Shown piece by piece: positions 24,885 to 34,464 of a DNA stretch of 45,094 nucleotides; within the stretch, counting starts at the first letter, position 1; the number at the start of each line of letters is the position of its first letter. The notes beneath the pieces were generated by a model, which did no database searches, was not told the DNA's origin, and saw only the letters and a list, made by a program, of their open reading frames with translations. Origin of the DNA: Cyclobacteriaceae bacterium. Lineage in GTDB: Bacteria; Bacteroidota; Bacteroidia; Cytophagales; Cyclobacteriaceae. The DNA lies in NCBI GenBank assembly GCA_027067135.1, contig JAMOMJ010000158.1:1-45094 (forward strand). Direction: 5' to 3'. Made by a program: the position numbers and the translations under genes.

Positions 24885-25433
24885 ATGTATAATTCCCTAT
24901 CTAAACTTGTTTTCATAATTTTGGCAACGTATTTGTTACCTACACAATCAGTAGCGCAAAAATTCGGATATGTAAACACAAATTTTATACTCAGTAAGAT
25001 GCCAGAGTATAACGAGGCAAAAGCTGAAATAGATAAACTGGCAGTTGAATGGCAAAAGGAAATTCAAGATATGCAAATTGAAATAGACAATATGCACAGT
25101 GATCTCAAAGCTGAAGAAGTTCTTTTAACTGTTGAAATGAAAGAGGATAGGCTGAAAGCTATAACTGAACATGAAATTGAATTGAAAGAATATCAAAAGA
25201 AAGTGTTTGGGTTTGAAGGATTGTTTTTTTTAAAGAAAAAAGAGTTGATAAAGCCTGTACAAGATTTAGTTTTTGAGGCCGTTGAAAAAATGGCTCATGA
25301 ACATAGGTTGCAAATAGTGTTTGACAAATCGGGTGAGTTGGTAATGATTTATACAGATCCGGTTCATGATTACACAGACTTTGTGCTTGAAGAATTGGGA
25401 CTTGGAGACCCCAATGATGTATTAGATAATTAG
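24885..25433 (+). CDS. OmpH/Skp family periplasmic chaperone, first copy
   Basis: Skp-type chaperones hold unfolded outer-membrane proteins in the periplasm and deliver them to BamA. This 182-residue protein has a signal peptide ending VAQ (about 25), the family opening KFGYVNTNFILSKMPEY, a long charged coiled-coil (about 45-120, the tentacle helices) and a C-terminal strand region (LQIVFDKSGELVMIYTDP). It is directly downstream of bamA and upstream of a paralogue. An acidic tail follows the core. Confidence 0.9.
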   Translation: MYNSLSKLVFIILATYLLPTQSVAQKFGYVNTNFILSKMPEYNEAKAEIDKLAVEWQKEIQDMQIEIDNMHSDLKAEEVLLTVEMKEDRLKAITEHEIELKEYQKKVFGFEGLFFLKKKELIKPVQDLVFEAVEKMAHEHRLQIVFDKSGELVMIYTDPVHDYTDFVLEELGLGDPNDVLDN

Positions 25434-25468
25434 TTTAAAATAAGATTATAAACCATAATAATAAACAG

Positions 25469-26005
25469 ATGAATAAGTTGAAGTATTTTGTATTGTTAAC
25501 TGCCATTTTAGGCAGTACAGCAGTAATGGCACAAACACAAAAAATTGGACATATGGATATGCAATATGTGTTAAGTGCAATGCCAGAAATGAAACAAGTG
25601 CAATCGCAATTACAAACATTGCAAGGTCAATTAGAAAAACAGGCTGCTGCTAAGCAAAAAGATTTTGAAGAAAAATATAACCGCTATGTGAGCGAAGGAA
25701 ATACAATGGCGGAGGCCATTCGTTTGGATTTGGAAAAAGAGCTTTCCACTATGCAACAAAGTGCTCAAGAATTTGCAACAAATGCCCAGCAAACGCTTCA
25801 ACAAAAGGAGCAACAACTAATGCAACCGATTTACGATAAAATTGGAACCGCTATAAACGATGTAGCCAAAGAAGGTGGATATGCTTACATTATCAATGCA
25901 GGAGTACCTGGTTTAGACGTACTATATTTTGCTGACCCTGCAAATGATGCGTCTAATGCTGTTTTGAAAAAAATGGGAATTACACCTCCTGCAGCATCTA
26001 ACTAA
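25469..26005 (+). CDS. OmpH/Skp family periplasmic chaperone, second copy
   Basis: A 178-residue paralogue of the preceding gene. It has a signal peptide ending VMAQ (about 22), KIGHMDMQYVLSAMPEM as the first strand and helix, a Gln/Lys-rich coiled-coil (about 45-125) and the closing YAYIINAGVPGLDVLYFADP strands. In Bacteroidota two skp-like genes in tandem after bamA are the rule. Transcription probably ends at the hairpin at 26027-26056. Confidence 0.92.
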   Translation: MNKLKYFVLLTAILGSTAVMAQTQKIGHMDMQYVLSAMPEMKQVQSQLQTLQGQLEKQAAAKQKDFEEKYNRYVSEGNTMAEAIRLDLEKELSTMQQSAQEFATNAQQTLQQKEQQLMQPIYDKIGTAINDVAKEGGYAYIINAGVPGLDVLYFADPANDASNAVLKKMGITPPAASN

Positions 26006-26026
26006 ACGATAAACATTTCTAACATT

Positions 26027-26056
26027 AAACCTCTTTGATCTCCAAAGGGGTTTTTT
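26027..26056 (+). terminator. Terminator after the skp-like pair
   Basis: AAACCTCTTT (26027-26036) pairs with AAAGGGGTTT (26044-26053), with one G-T pair in the stem, around a GATCTCC loop and runs into six T (26051-26056). It closes the envelope cluster 22 bases after the second chaperone. Confidence 0.85.
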
Positions 26057-26083
26057 ATTGTCATTTGCTTTTTATCTTTAGGT

Positions 26084-26989
26084 ATGATTATTCCCCCACT
26101 CTTAAAACAACAGGATAAAGTTCGAATTATTGCACCATCTGGTATCGTGCCAGATAATGGATTGGTTCCAGCCATAAAAATGTTAGAGTTATGGGGGTTA
26201 GAAGTTGAACTTGGGAGTTATGTATATTCTAAAAGTAGTGTATTTGCAGGTACAGATAAACAGAGGCTACAAAACTTTCAGGAAGCTATCAATGATGAGA
26301 GTGTAAGTATAGTTTTATGCGCTCGAGGAGGCTATGGTCTTACCAGATATATTGATCACCTTGATTTTACCACACTTATTGATAGCCCCAAATGGATTAT
26401 TGGCTTTAGTGATATTACCGCATTTCATTTGAGTGCTTTAAAGAAGAATATATTGTCTATCCATGGGCCAATGGGTACATCGTTTGCTCGAGAAGGTGCG
26501 GAGGGCTCTATTGGTCAGCTACACAATTTGTTATTTAACGGAACTTCTGAAATTGAGATGGGTCAACTTCAAATTAAACTTGGAGAAGCACAGGGGACAC
26601 TTGTAGGAGGAAATTTGGCTTTACTTTGTGATAGCATTGGAACTGCGAATGAAATAGAAACCGATAATGCTATATTGGTTTTAGAGGATGTGGGAGAACA
26701 ATATTATAGAATTGATCGAATGCTAAATCAAATGGCTCGGGCAGGAAAATTTGATAAATTGAAAGGATTAGTAATAGGAGGGTTTAGTGATTTATCTCAA
26801 GGTATAGTAGTTTTCTCCGAATCTGTTATAGATATCATTAGTCGCCTAACAACTGATAAAATTTATCCAATTGCTATATCTATGCCTATTGGACATGAAC
26901 CAGCCAATTACCCATTTGTGCATGGGGCAGAATATAAATTATTGGTGGAAAGAGAATATGCTCGTTTAGAGTTACTAACTACATTATAA
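26084..26989 (+). CDS. LD-carboxypeptidase (peptidase family S66)
   Basis: S66 enzymes cleave the bond between L- and D-amino acids in murein tetrapeptides in the cytosol, a recycling step; relatives (MccF) destroy microcin C-type conjugates. The 301-residue protein has the catalytic serine S109 in IIGFSDITAF, E201 in LEDVGEQYYRIDRM and H271 in PIGHEPANYP, plus the N-terminal KVRIIAPSG. It has no signal peptide, consistent with LdcA-type recycling. It occupies the spot where a murI gene often follows in this phylum, and its last 11 bases overlap the convergent transporter gene. Confidence 0.93.
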   Translation: MIIPPLLKQQDKVRIIAPSGIVPDNGLVPAIKMLELWGLEVELGSYVYSKSSVFAGTDKQRLQNFQEAINDESVSIVLCARGGYGLTRYIDHLDFTTLIDSPKWIIGFSDITAFHLSALKKNILSIHGPMGTSFAREGAEGSIGQLHNLLFNGTSEIEMGQLQIKLGEAQGTLVGGNLALLCDSIGTANEIETDNAILVLEDVGEQYYRIDRMLNQMARAGKFDKLKGLVIGGFSDLSQGIVVFSESVIDIISRLTTDKIYPIAISMPIGHEPANYPFVHGAEYKLLVEREYARLELLTTL

Positions 26990-28160
26990 TCCCAAGTAGG
27001 ATACCTGCTATAATGAGAAAAGGTGCTTTTATTTTGGTGAATTGTAGCAAGCCAAAAGTAGAAATTATCAACATGGAGTTTAAGATATTATGCTCCATCG
27101 GAAGGTAAAGGATTATAGCTGCTGCTATAACCATTCCTGAGCTTGCGGCAGTAATTCCTTCCAACGAAGCTCTTACAATTCGATACCTTTTTAAATTATC
27201 CCAAAATCTGATTACGAAAAATATTAAAAAGGTGCCAGGTAAAAATATGCCTGCGGCTGACATTAACCCACCAGTAATCATCCCTGTAATCCCCATCTCG
27301 CGAGAGGATAGAGCCCCAATGTAAGCACTAAATGAGAAAACTGGCCCGGGTACTGCTTGAGCTAGTCCATACCCAGATAGGAATTCTGGTGAAGTAAGGT
27401 AACTTTTTAAGGTAACAAACTCTGTATATAAAAGTGGAATAAGAACTTGTCCTCCTCCAAAAATCAACGAGCCGTTCCGATAGAAATTTTCAAATAACTT
27501 TACAGGCATCCAGGTAGTAAAGGTGGCTAGAGCTCCACCAGTAACTAAAATTGATAACCACAATAGAAAATTTGACCATTTAATTTTGAGAGGCTCATTT
27601 TTTTCTATTTTAGGTTGCCTCTTATATTTTATAGCTGTTACAAGTCCTCCAACTAGAATAAGAGCTGGGAACAGAAATGGTGAGCTTGCTTTTAGAGAAA
27701 GTAAAGTGGAAAGAATTAATACTAGAATCCCCGATTTTGATTCAATAACCTTAGAGGTGATTTTAAAGGCGGCAAAGGTAATAAAACCAACAGCCATAGG
27801 TTGAATGAACCGGATAGTGTGTAAAATAGCTTCTTTGTGCTGAAAAGTAGAAATAGCTATAGCTACAAATATTAGGATGGCTACTGCTGGTAAAACCCAA
27901 AATAATAAAGTTAAATAGGCAAGGTTTGGCCCCCCAATTCTAAAGCCAATGGCGGTAATGGTTTGTGTTGAAGTTGGCCCAGGAAGTATCTGACAAAGGG
28001 CATTTAGTTCTAATAACTCCTTTTCGGTTAAATAACCCCTTTTATCAACAAACCGATCTAAGAAATAGGCAATATGTACTTGTGGGCCGCCAAAAGCAGT
28101 TAAAGACATAAGAATTACGTCCTTTAGAAAAATATAATATCGAACTCTCTTTACAGTCAA
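26979..28160 (-). CDS. chrA: Chromate efflux transporter, two-domain CHR family
   Basis: The 393-residue membrane protein has two homologous CHR halves: the first with LTAFGGPQVHIAYF and LPGPTSTQ, the second with FGGGQVLIPLLYTEFV and AVPGPVFSFSAYIG, each with about six hydrophobic helices. Two-domain CHR proteins export chromate by proton antiport, and some homologues may move other anions, so the natural substrate is uncertain. The start appears to be TTG 28160, because the first in-frame ATG (28109) would remove the conserved RYYIFLKDV helix. It is a single gene, convergent with and overlapping the LD-carboxypeptidase gene by 11 bases. Confidence 0.88.
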   Translation of the reverse strand: MTVKRVRYYIFLKDVILMSLTAFGGPQVHIAYFLDRFVDKRGYLTEKELLELNALCQILPGPTSTQTITAIGFRIGGPNLAYLTLLFWVLPAVAILIFVAIAISTFQHKEAILHTIRFIQPMAVGFITFAAFKITSKVIESKSGILVLILSTLLSLKASSPFLFPALILVGGLVTAIKYKRQPKIEKNEPLKIKWSNFLLWLSILVTGGALATFTTWMPVKLFENFYRNGSLIFGGGQVLIPLLYTEFVTLKSYLTSPEFLSGYGLAQAVPGPVFSFSAYIGALSSREMGITGMITGGLMSAAGIFLPGTFLIFFVIRFWDNLKRYRIVRASLEGITAASSGMVIAAAIILYLPMEHNILNSMLIISTFGLLQFTKIKAPFLIIAGILLGIIM

Positions 28161-28271
28161 AACCTGACTTTCTAAGGCTGTTTAAAATTTATAGCTTACA
28201 AGCATTATGGCTAAAGCGAAAGCAAGCATCTAAAATAATAAATTTGTTGAAATTACTCAGCAATAGAGACC

Positions 28272-28955
28272 CTAATTATGAAGAAGTTCATGTAACACTT
28301 CGATAGAATTAATTTTTCCTAAGTCGATATGAGCCTGATAATATTCTAGAAGATCAGCTAAAATAGTGTTTCTAAGCGAACTAGTTAATCCAAGTTTGGT
28401 TTCGTAATTGGCATTTAGAATGCCATTCAAAACTTGTTTATTATTGTTTTCGGAATAATAAGAATCATTGGAAATTTGCTGAATGAAATCACTAGTTGAG
28501 TTTGGTTTGAACCCTAAAAACAGAGAGAGCTTGATTAAAAAAATAAGGTGAAAATTCTGAGTTTCAACATTCTGCTCGTTTAAGTGAATAATCGAGTTTT
28601 GAATAAAATTATAAAATGGAGGATTGGATTCTTCTTCCTTTAAGCATTTGTTAAGCATTTCATTAATAAATATGCTAATACAGGCTTTAACTGGATCTTG
28701 CCTTAAGTCGTGTAATGGGCGATAGCTGTTAATCTCGGAAATGCGGCTAATATTTTTACTGATATTATAGTAAACAATGAGTTCAACCAAGGATAAGGGT
28801 TGAAAAAGTGCAATTTTACCTTTCGAATTTTTACTTCTCACGCTATTTGCAATTACGCTGATAATGCCTTTTTCAAGCGTATAAATTGTTGCGATTACAG
28901 AAGATTCTTTATACTTTACAAACCGTAGAACAATGCCTTTTGTTTTTACCAGCAT
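28272..28955 (-). CDS. recO: DNA repair protein RecO
   Basis: RecO helps load RecA on SSB-coated single strands with RecR in the RecF pathway. The 227-residue protein has the N-terminal OB fold (TKGIVLRFVKYKESSVIATIYTLEKGIISVIA) and a helical C-terminal domain. The zinc-binding cysteines found in many RecO proteins are missing, as seen in some Bacteroidota members. I start at ATG 28955, two codons after an in-frame TTG. It lies 10 bases downstream of porZ, a recurring pairing in the phylum. Confidence 0.9.
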   Translation of the reverse strand: MLVKTKGIVLRFVKYKESSVIATIYTLEKGIISVIANSVRSKNSKGKIALFQPLSLVELIVYYNISKNISRISEINSYRPLHDLRQDPVKACISIFINEMLNKCLKEEESNPPFYNFIQNSIIHLNEQNVETQNFHLIFLIKLSLFLGFKPNSTSDFIQQISNDSYYSENNNKQVLNGILNANYETKLGLTSSLRNTILADLLEYYQAHIDLGKINSIEVLHELLHN

Positions 28956-28965
28956 AGACAAAAAG

Positions 28966-31239
28966 TTACCTTATAATAGCAATTTTGCCAAACTGTGTAG
29001 ATGAGCCATCTTCATTTGTTATAAAAACAAAATAGATACCAGTGCCAATTTCGTTGGAATACACATTACTCATGTCCCAAATAGCAGTATTCCCATTAGC
29101 TTCAATGAAGATAACTAATCTGCCAGATGAGTCAGTGATTTTTATTTCACTATTGGCAGGCACCCCTTCTATCGTAATTACACCTGTAAAGCCTGGGGTA
29201 ACTGGGTTTGGGAATATTTTAGGTGTTTTATACGTGCCAGTAACTGTTCCAGATCCTCGGTACGAAATGAGACCGCTTGCGGTGTTAAAAAAAACTTCTC
29301 CAGATAGGTTGTCTATGGCAATATTGGTTACCACATCTGATAACAGGGGGCTATTCACAGTCGTAAAATGCTCTATTAATACAGATCCGTCTTTATCAAA
29401 TAGCCAAGCTCCTTTATTAGTTCCCATCCAAATTCGGTTACCTCCATCAACAGCTAAGCAATTAACATTCTCGTTATTAAATAGCAATTGCGAATTTATT
29501 ATTGGAACAATTGCTTCTTGACTAGGATCATCAATGATGGAATAAGGGAATAGATAATATACCACTCCGTTTGCAGAGGCTATCCAAATTTTATCTTCCT
29601 TATCTAACAGAATTTGATTGATGTTATTACTCGGAATTGTTCCTATACCATTCGCCTTTAACCTTACTTCATTTTTGGATATCCCGTGAACTATAATTCC
29701 ACCACCCGATACTGCATTAATTGCTATCCATTGATCTTCCCAAGGTGTGCTAATAATTTCTTTTGCTCCAGCAACGTTGCCAGAGGGCGTAAAAGTTGTC
29801 CAATTATCATTCTTATCTAAACTTTGTAATGCACTTGTCGTATTATTATTAAGCACCCAGATGCTGCCATTATAAGCGTCTATATCCGCAATTAGCACAT
29901 TTTTATTAGGAGGAAATGAATTTACAAGCGGACTGTTTGATTCGTCAATTATCTCAAATTGTTCATCACTCCATTTAAGTAAACCATACCCAAAGGAGCT
30001 AAAGAAAATCTCACCACTGTTTTGTAGGCTTACACCACTGATATCTAAAAATTCTGGCAATAGATTGGTTTGAGGGTATCCGGTAGAATTGTAATTTGAC
30101 CATAGGCCATTTTCAAATACCGAAAAACCAGCATTATTCCTAAGAGGTAACCCGTTGAGTGATTTGAAATTAGGAATGGCAAAAATTTTATTATGAACGG
30201 ACGTTAGCTTAATAATTTCATTAAAAAAAGGTCCATTAGGGTAAATGCTTTCACTCTGGTTGTTGTTAACCAGAACCAGTCCATTTCGGCCATCAGCTAC
30301 CCACGTTTTATTATTGTTTGCAATAGCCTCATGGGCATTTATTATGTATTCAGACTGTATTTGAGTGAGGGTATTATTAGAATAATTAAACACCTTTCCA
30401 GAAGCGGTTATTATTGTTTCTTTATTAGTTTTAATACTTGTAATATCGTCTCCAATCAACTCTCCTTTTGCACTCCAATTTCCATTCTCATATACAAGCA
30501 GCCCTTGTGATGTATTTCCTGAAATTGGTTTGTTGTTGTAAATTGAAAGCACAGTAGTTTTTTCTTGATTTGCCCCTTGGGGTTTTTCGAAATGTTTCCA
30601 TTTCGAAAAATCTTTAAGGTTTTCGTCTAAACTTCCTGCCATTAAACCTGTTTCTGTTGCCAAAAAGAGAGAGTCGTTATAAATAGTACTTGCATAAATT
30701 TTCAAATTATCGCCTGTGCTACTTAAATTTAAATACGATTCCTGAATAGATTCACTTTCTGTGTCAATTTTGAGTACCCCAAAATCAGTGCTTAAATAGG
30801 AATAAGCCCCAAATTCGTTAAAATGGTTAGTTACTTTAGAGTTTAATATATCGGAAAGTTTAATGTCTGGAATAGATGTTATTTTATTATTCTTGAGCAG
30901 GTCAAGTTGTCCGTTTTCATAAGCAATTATTAGCGTATTGCTTGTGTTATTATAACCAATAACCGTTATGCCTACTTCTGATAACCCATTTAGTTTGGTG
31001 ATACTTTTTATACTGTTATCAGTTTTATCTACAATGTAAAGGCCAGTTTTAGAAGCTGCAAACACTTCTTGGGTGCTTTGTGTTACCGATATGGTTGTAT
31101 TAAACGAGTAATGAGTTCTCCACGACCCTGTTGGGATATTGTTTTGACCAAAACCCAATATGGGAGCCAATAAAAAAACAAATAGAACTATAGTTCTCAA
31201 TCTTGGTTGGATTGGCCTTCTAAAAAACATTTTCTGCAT
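28966..31239 (-). CDS. porZ: PorZ, type IX secretion system surface protein
   Basis: PorZ is a surface component of the T9SS attachment complex; in Porphyromonas gingivalis it takes part in delivering A-LPS to secreted cargo. The 757-residue precursor has a signal peptide ([19 protein letters not shown]), a long repeat region of two-component-regulator-type propeller blades (for example [25 protein letters not shown] and [14 protein letters not shown]), and a C-terminal type A sorting domain of about 88 residues beginning at [11 protein letters not shown] and ending FGKIAIIR. Its first 43 bases overlap the end of tdk; a second Met lies three codons in. Linkage to recO supports the call. Confidence 0.92.
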   Translation of the reverse strand: MQKMFFRRPIQPRLRTIVLFVFLLAPILGFGQNNIPTGSWRTHYSFNTTISVTQSTQEVFAASKTGLYIVDKTDNSIKSITKLNGLSEVGITVIGYNNTSNTLIIAYENGQLDLLKNNKITSIPDIKLSDILNSKVTNHFNEFGAYSYLSTDFGVLKIDTESESIQESYLNLSSTGDNLKIYASTIYNDSLFLATETGLMAGSLDENLKDFSKWKHFEKPQGANQEKTTVLSIYNNKPISGNTSQGLLVYENGNWSAKGELIGDDITSIKTNKETIITASGKVFNYSNNTLTQIQSEYIINAHEAIANNNKTWVADGRNGLVLVNNNQSESIYPNGPFFNEIIKLTSVHNKIFAIPNFKSLNGLPLRNNAGFSVFENGLWSNYNSTGYPQTNLLPEFLDISGVSLQNSGEIFFSSFGYGLLKWSDEQFEIIDESNSPLVNSFPPNKNVLIADIDAYNGSIWVLNNNTTSALQSLDKNDNWTTFTPSGNVAGAKEIISTPWEDQWIAINAVSGGGIIVHGISKNEVRLKANGIGTIPSNNINQILLDKEDKIWIASANGVVYYLFPYSIIDDPSQEAIVPIINSQLLFNNENVNCLAVDGGNRIWMGTNKGAWLFDKDGSVLIEHFTTVNSPLLSDVVTNIAIDNLSGEVFFNTASGLISYRGSGTVTGTYKTPKIFPNPVTPGFTGVITIEGVPANSEIKITDSSGRLVIFIEANGNTAIWDMSNVYSNEIGTGIYFVFITNEDGSSTQFGKIAIIR

Positions 31240-31787
31240 CTGGCTTCATAAGTACTTTGCTCACCTAACATTACTTTTTGTTTGTTATTGTTTAAACGAA
31301 AAGAATAGGAAGCTAGTGCCCCACAGTTCATACAAATGGCATGTACTTTTGTAACATACTCAGCTTGAGCTAACAAATTGGGAATTGGGCCAAATGGGTT
31401 TCCTTCAAAATCCATATCAAGTCCAGCAATAATTACTCTTTTACCAGTAGCTGCCAGTTGGTTGCAAACTTCCACTAAAGATTCATCAAAAAATTGAGCT
31501 TCATCTATACCAACAACATCGCTATTACCAGAAAGCAGTACGATGTCGTTTGCAAATTGTACGGGAGTAGATCGAATGGTACTTTCGTTATGCGATACTA
31601 CATCAGTATCATGGTAGCGAGTATCTATGGCAGGTTTAAATATTTCGACAGTTTGTTTGGCAATAAGTGCTCTGTTTAGTCTTCTAATTAGCTCTTCAGT
31701 TTTACCCGAAAACATAGATCCGCAGATTACTTCTACCCATCCTGCTCCTTCTTTTTCACCCTTTGGGATTGGTTGCTCTACAAACAT
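31197..31787 (-). CDS. tdk: Thymidine kinase
   Basis: Tdk phosphorylates thymidine for salvage. The 196-residue enzyme is a type II thymidine kinase with P-loop GSMFSGKT (23-30), the Walker B-like [10 protein letters not shown], and a zinc ribbon formed by CMNCG and CRKC. The N-terminal [17 protein letters not shown] is the Bacteroidota form. Its ATG overlaps the ferredoxin stop by 1 base and its end overlaps porZ, so the four genes ferredoxin, tdk, porZ and recO probably form one transcript. Confidence 0.95.
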   Translation of the reverse strand: MFVEQPIPKGEKEGAGWVEVICGSMFSGKTEELIRRLNRALIAKQTVEIFKPAIDTRYHDTDVVSHNESTIRSTPVQFANDIVLLSGNSDVVGIDEAQFFDESLVEVCNQLAATGKRVIIAGLDMDFEGNPFGPIPNLLAQAEYVTKVHAICMNCGALASYSFRLNNNKQKVMLGEQSTYEARCRKCFLEGQSNQD

Positions 31788-32119
31788 TAATTACTGTAGT
31801 TTACTTCAGAAAGCTTGTTTTTCTCTGGAATACTTACCAGTACATTACCAGAAGGCATTGTCTGGCAAGTTAATCTTTGGGTTTCTAAAAGCCGACCTAC
31901 TTCTAAATAGTTACTTTCTACTTCTGTTCTTGTAGCGAGGTTCTCTTCACCCTCCATTACATCGCACCGACACGAAGTGCATTTGCCTTTTCCTCCGCAA
32001 GCGTGCATCCAATCAATATTATTTTCTTGCAAAATAGCAAGAATAGACATAGGTGCTTCGTTGTTTAATTTATATTCAACAACTTTCTGACCTTGGTTAA
32101 AAATAGTAATTTTAGGCAT
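31787..32119 (-). CDS. [2Fe-2S] ferredoxin, plant type
   Basis: A 110-residue electron carrier with the plant-type cluster motif C-x5-C-x2-C (C41, C47, C50) and the distal C85 in RLTCQ. An extra cysteine, C52, follows the motif. The beta-grasp opening PKITIFNQG and the [19 protein letters not shown] segment are typical. Redox partner unknown. It is the first gene of the run to recO and diverges from the conserved gene at 32159 over 39 bases. Upstream the minus strand has TTG-N20-TTCCTTTG, one base off a -7 box. Confidence 0.9.
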   Translation of the reverse strand: MPKITIFNQGQKVVEYKLNNEAPMSILAILQENNIDWMHACGGKGKCTSCRCDVMEGEENLATRTEVESNYLEVGRLLETQRLTCQTMPSGNVLVSIPEKNKLSEVNYSN

Positions 32120-32158
32120 ATTTTTACATCAATATTTACAAAGGAACGAAATCTTGGT

Positions 32159-33166
32159 ATGGAGAACAAACTGAATCAAATTGCTTTAGAACAATATGCT
32201 GAAAAGTATTCGAATTTATTAGTTAAACAATTGTTTTCTAATAAACAATTTATTTCTGGACAGGAAATAGTAAATGAAGTGCCTGTAAAGCAAGTGGTTT
32301 TTTTTGTGTTGTTTAATCTATTTAAGTTATGGAAGTTGGAGATGAACCAACTTAAAAGCCCTTATTTTAATTTTGAAAATGAAGAGGTAAAAACGAAGCT
32401 CGAAGAGCTTATGAATGTGTTATCCAAGCATATTAGTGTAGGTGAAAAAGATTTTGCCCCCTTATTACTAAAAGCTGTTCAAGATTCATTATTACTCATC
32501 ATTTCTCCACTCAAATTTTACGAAGACCTCGTGCTTTCATTTAATGGGGATGCACCTAATATGGAAGAAGTTAAGGATTTACAGAGGTTTATTAAAATTA
32601 ACACGCATATGCGCGATGCCTTATTAACTGCTTGGGCTGCTAACTTTTCAACAGAAGAACTCTTTGATAAGGCTTTTGAAGGACTAACTGAACCTCCGCA
32701 GGAAGTTAAGCCTCTAATTGAGCCGTTTAATGCTCTTTTGCCTCTGGAATTGAATAGTTTTTTAATCGAAGATGAATCTGAAAAAGAGGATGATGTTGTT
32801 GAAAATACAAATGAGTCTGATTTAGTAGATGATATTATAGAGGAAGATGAAGTACCTGAGTTTGAAACAATCCACACTCAATTTTCAGAAGAAAAGACTA
32901 ATATTTTGGCAGATTCATTGGGTTTTGAAGCAACACAATCCTTGAAGTCAATGTTAACCATCAATCAGAAGTTTATGTTTGTAAACGATTTGTTTGATGG
33001 TAATAATGAAGACTTTAATAAGGTAGTTGACTTTTTAGATAGTTGCGAAACCAAAGATGTAGTACTAAAATTTATCAATAGTAATTATATACAGCGAGGA
33101 AATTGGAAAGAGGAGGCACCTCAGGTTAAAGAGTTTTTAGAGTTGATTGATAAAAAATTTGCATAG
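32159..33166 (+). CDS. Conserved Bacteroidota protein of unknown function
   Basis: A 335-residue cytosolic protein without signal peptide or membrane helices, starting at ATG 32159 (an earlier frame start at 32093 would run into the ferredoxin gene). It has three visible parts: a helical N-terminal half (1-200); a strongly acidic linker around 203-236 (repeated Glu/Asp, including DDIIEEDE); and a short C-terminal motif with INQKFMFVNDLFDGNNEDFNK then FLDSCETKDVVLKFINSNY. That C-terminal signature recurs in Bacteroidota hypothetical proteins I recognise by pattern, but none has a known role to my knowledge. It diverges from the ferredoxin operon. Confidence 0.75.
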   Translation: MENKLNQIALEQYAEKYSNLLVKQLFSNKQFISGQEIVNEVPVKQVVFFVLFNLFKLWKLEMNQLKSPYFNFENEEVKTKLEELMNVLSKHISVGEKDFAPLLLKAVQDSLLLIISPLKFYEDLVLSFNGDAPNMEEVKDLQRFIKINTHMRDALLTAWAANFSTEELFDKAFEGLTEPPQEVKPLIEPFNALLPLELNSFLIEDESEKEDDVVENTNESDLVDDIIEEDEVPEFETIHTQFSEEKTNILADSLGFEATQSLKSMLTINQKFMFVNDLFDGNNEDFNKVVDFLDSCETKDVVLKFINSNYIQRGNWKEEAPQVKEFLELIDKKFA

Positions 33167-33192
33167 TCCCTTGCGGATTTAAGGTAGTGCAA

Positions 33193-34464
33193 TTAGTGAG
33201 CTAGCCTTTGCATTCGGTTGGCATCCAATGCTAAAAGTATAAATACCAATATGGTAAACGAAATTAGAGAGGATCCTCCGTAACTAAAAAAGGGGAGAGG
33301 GATTCCTATAACTGGAAAAAGTCCGATGGTCATACCAATATTTACCGTAAAGTGGAAGAACAGAATTGTGGCAACCGAGTACCCATACACTCTTGCAAAT
33401 CGCCATTTTTGCCGTTCGGCAATTTGAGTAATTCGAAGCAATAATGCTGTAAATAAAATTATTACAATCATCGATCCAAGCCATCCTTGTTCTTCACCAA
33501 TGGTACAAAAAATAAAATCGGTGCTTTGTTCGGGCACAAAATCAAATTTTGTTTGGGTTCCCTTTAAATAACCTTTGCCGCTTAAACCGCCAGAACCAAT
33601 GGCAATTTTAGATTGGGTTACATTCCACCCTGCTCCAAGCGGGTCGGCATTTGGATTGAGTAATACTAAAATTCTATTTTGTTGATGTGGTTTAAGTAAA
33701 CTTTCAAATGCATACCCTACAGAATGATACATGCCAATAACAGCAAACCCTATTGCGGTAATTAGTATTATTCGTTTAATATTTTTTCGATTAAAATAAA
33801 TTCCTAACCCAACAATAACTGCGACTGGACTCCAAAAATACAAATCATTTTCAACTAGTAAAGCCAAAAGAAAAATGATGGCCGATACTACTCCAAGTAC
33901 CAATGGGATTGGACTCATACCTTCTCTAAAAAGAACAAGTACAAACATAGAAAATACAAGTGCTGTACCAGCATCACCTTGGGCAATAATAAGAATGGCA
34001 GGAGTGCCTATAATTAAGGCGAGATAGAACATGTCTTTTAGTCGGCCAATCTTAAAGTTTGGTTTACTTACATATTTTGCCAACGCTAAAGCAGTTGCGA
34101 ACTTTGTAAACTCAGAAGGTTGGAATCTGAATGAACCTATTTCTAACCAAGATTTTGCTCCGTTTACTTCTCTAGCAAAGATCATTACAACTACTAATAG
34201 AATTATAAAAACTAACCAAATGGGGTAGGCGAGCGTATCGAATATTTTATAATCTAAAGATAAAATTACGATGGCTACGATAATGGCAATTCCAATAAAG
34301 AGCATTTGTTTACCTGCGTTATGGCTAAGGCTAAAGAAGGAGCTTGTGCTATCAACATCAAAAACGGCAGCATAAATATTTATTACTCCAAATATTACCA
34401 ACAGTCCATAGAGGATGATGGTCATCCAATCTAATTGATTTATTAAACCATCTGATCTTCTCAT
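33193..34464 (-). CDS. rodA: Rod-shape determining protein RodA
   Basis: RodA is the SEDS-family glycosyltransferase that polymerises lipid II during cell elongation, working with PBP2. The 423-residue membrane protein has about ten hydrophobic helices and the family blocks EVNGAKSWLEIGSFRFQPSEFTK, AIGSGGLSGKGYLKGTQTKFDFVPEQSTDFIF and the C-terminal PVIGIPLPFFSYGGSS. It ends the mreB-mreC-mreD-mrdA-rodA run and starts inside the stop of mrdA (ATGA overlap). Confidence 0.95.
   Translation of the reverse strand: MRRSDGLINQLDWMTIILYGLLVIFGVINIYAAVFDVDSTSSFFSLSHNAGKQMLFIGIAIIVAIVILSLDYKIFDTLAYPIWLVFIILLVVVMIFAREVNGAKSWLEIGSFRFQPSEFTKFATALALAKYVSKPNFKIGRLKDMFYLALIIGTPAILIIAQGDAGTALVFSMFVLVLFREGMSPIPLVLGVVSAIIFLLALLVENDLYFWSPVAVIVGLGIYFNRKNIKRIILITAIGFAVIGMYHSVGYAFESLLKPHQQNRILVLLNPNADPLGAGWNVTQSKIAIGSGGLSGKGYLKGTQTKFDFVPEQSTDFIFCTIGEEQGWLGSMIVIILFTALLLRITQIAERQKWRFARVYGYSVATILFFHFTVNIGMTIGLFPVIGIPLPFFSYGGSSLISFTILVFILLALDANRMQRLAH

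Noticed and set aside
33167-33192. Terminator between the convergent gene at 32159 and rodA
   Set aside because: Only a 4-base stem (CCTT/AAGG) without a T-run; too weak to call.
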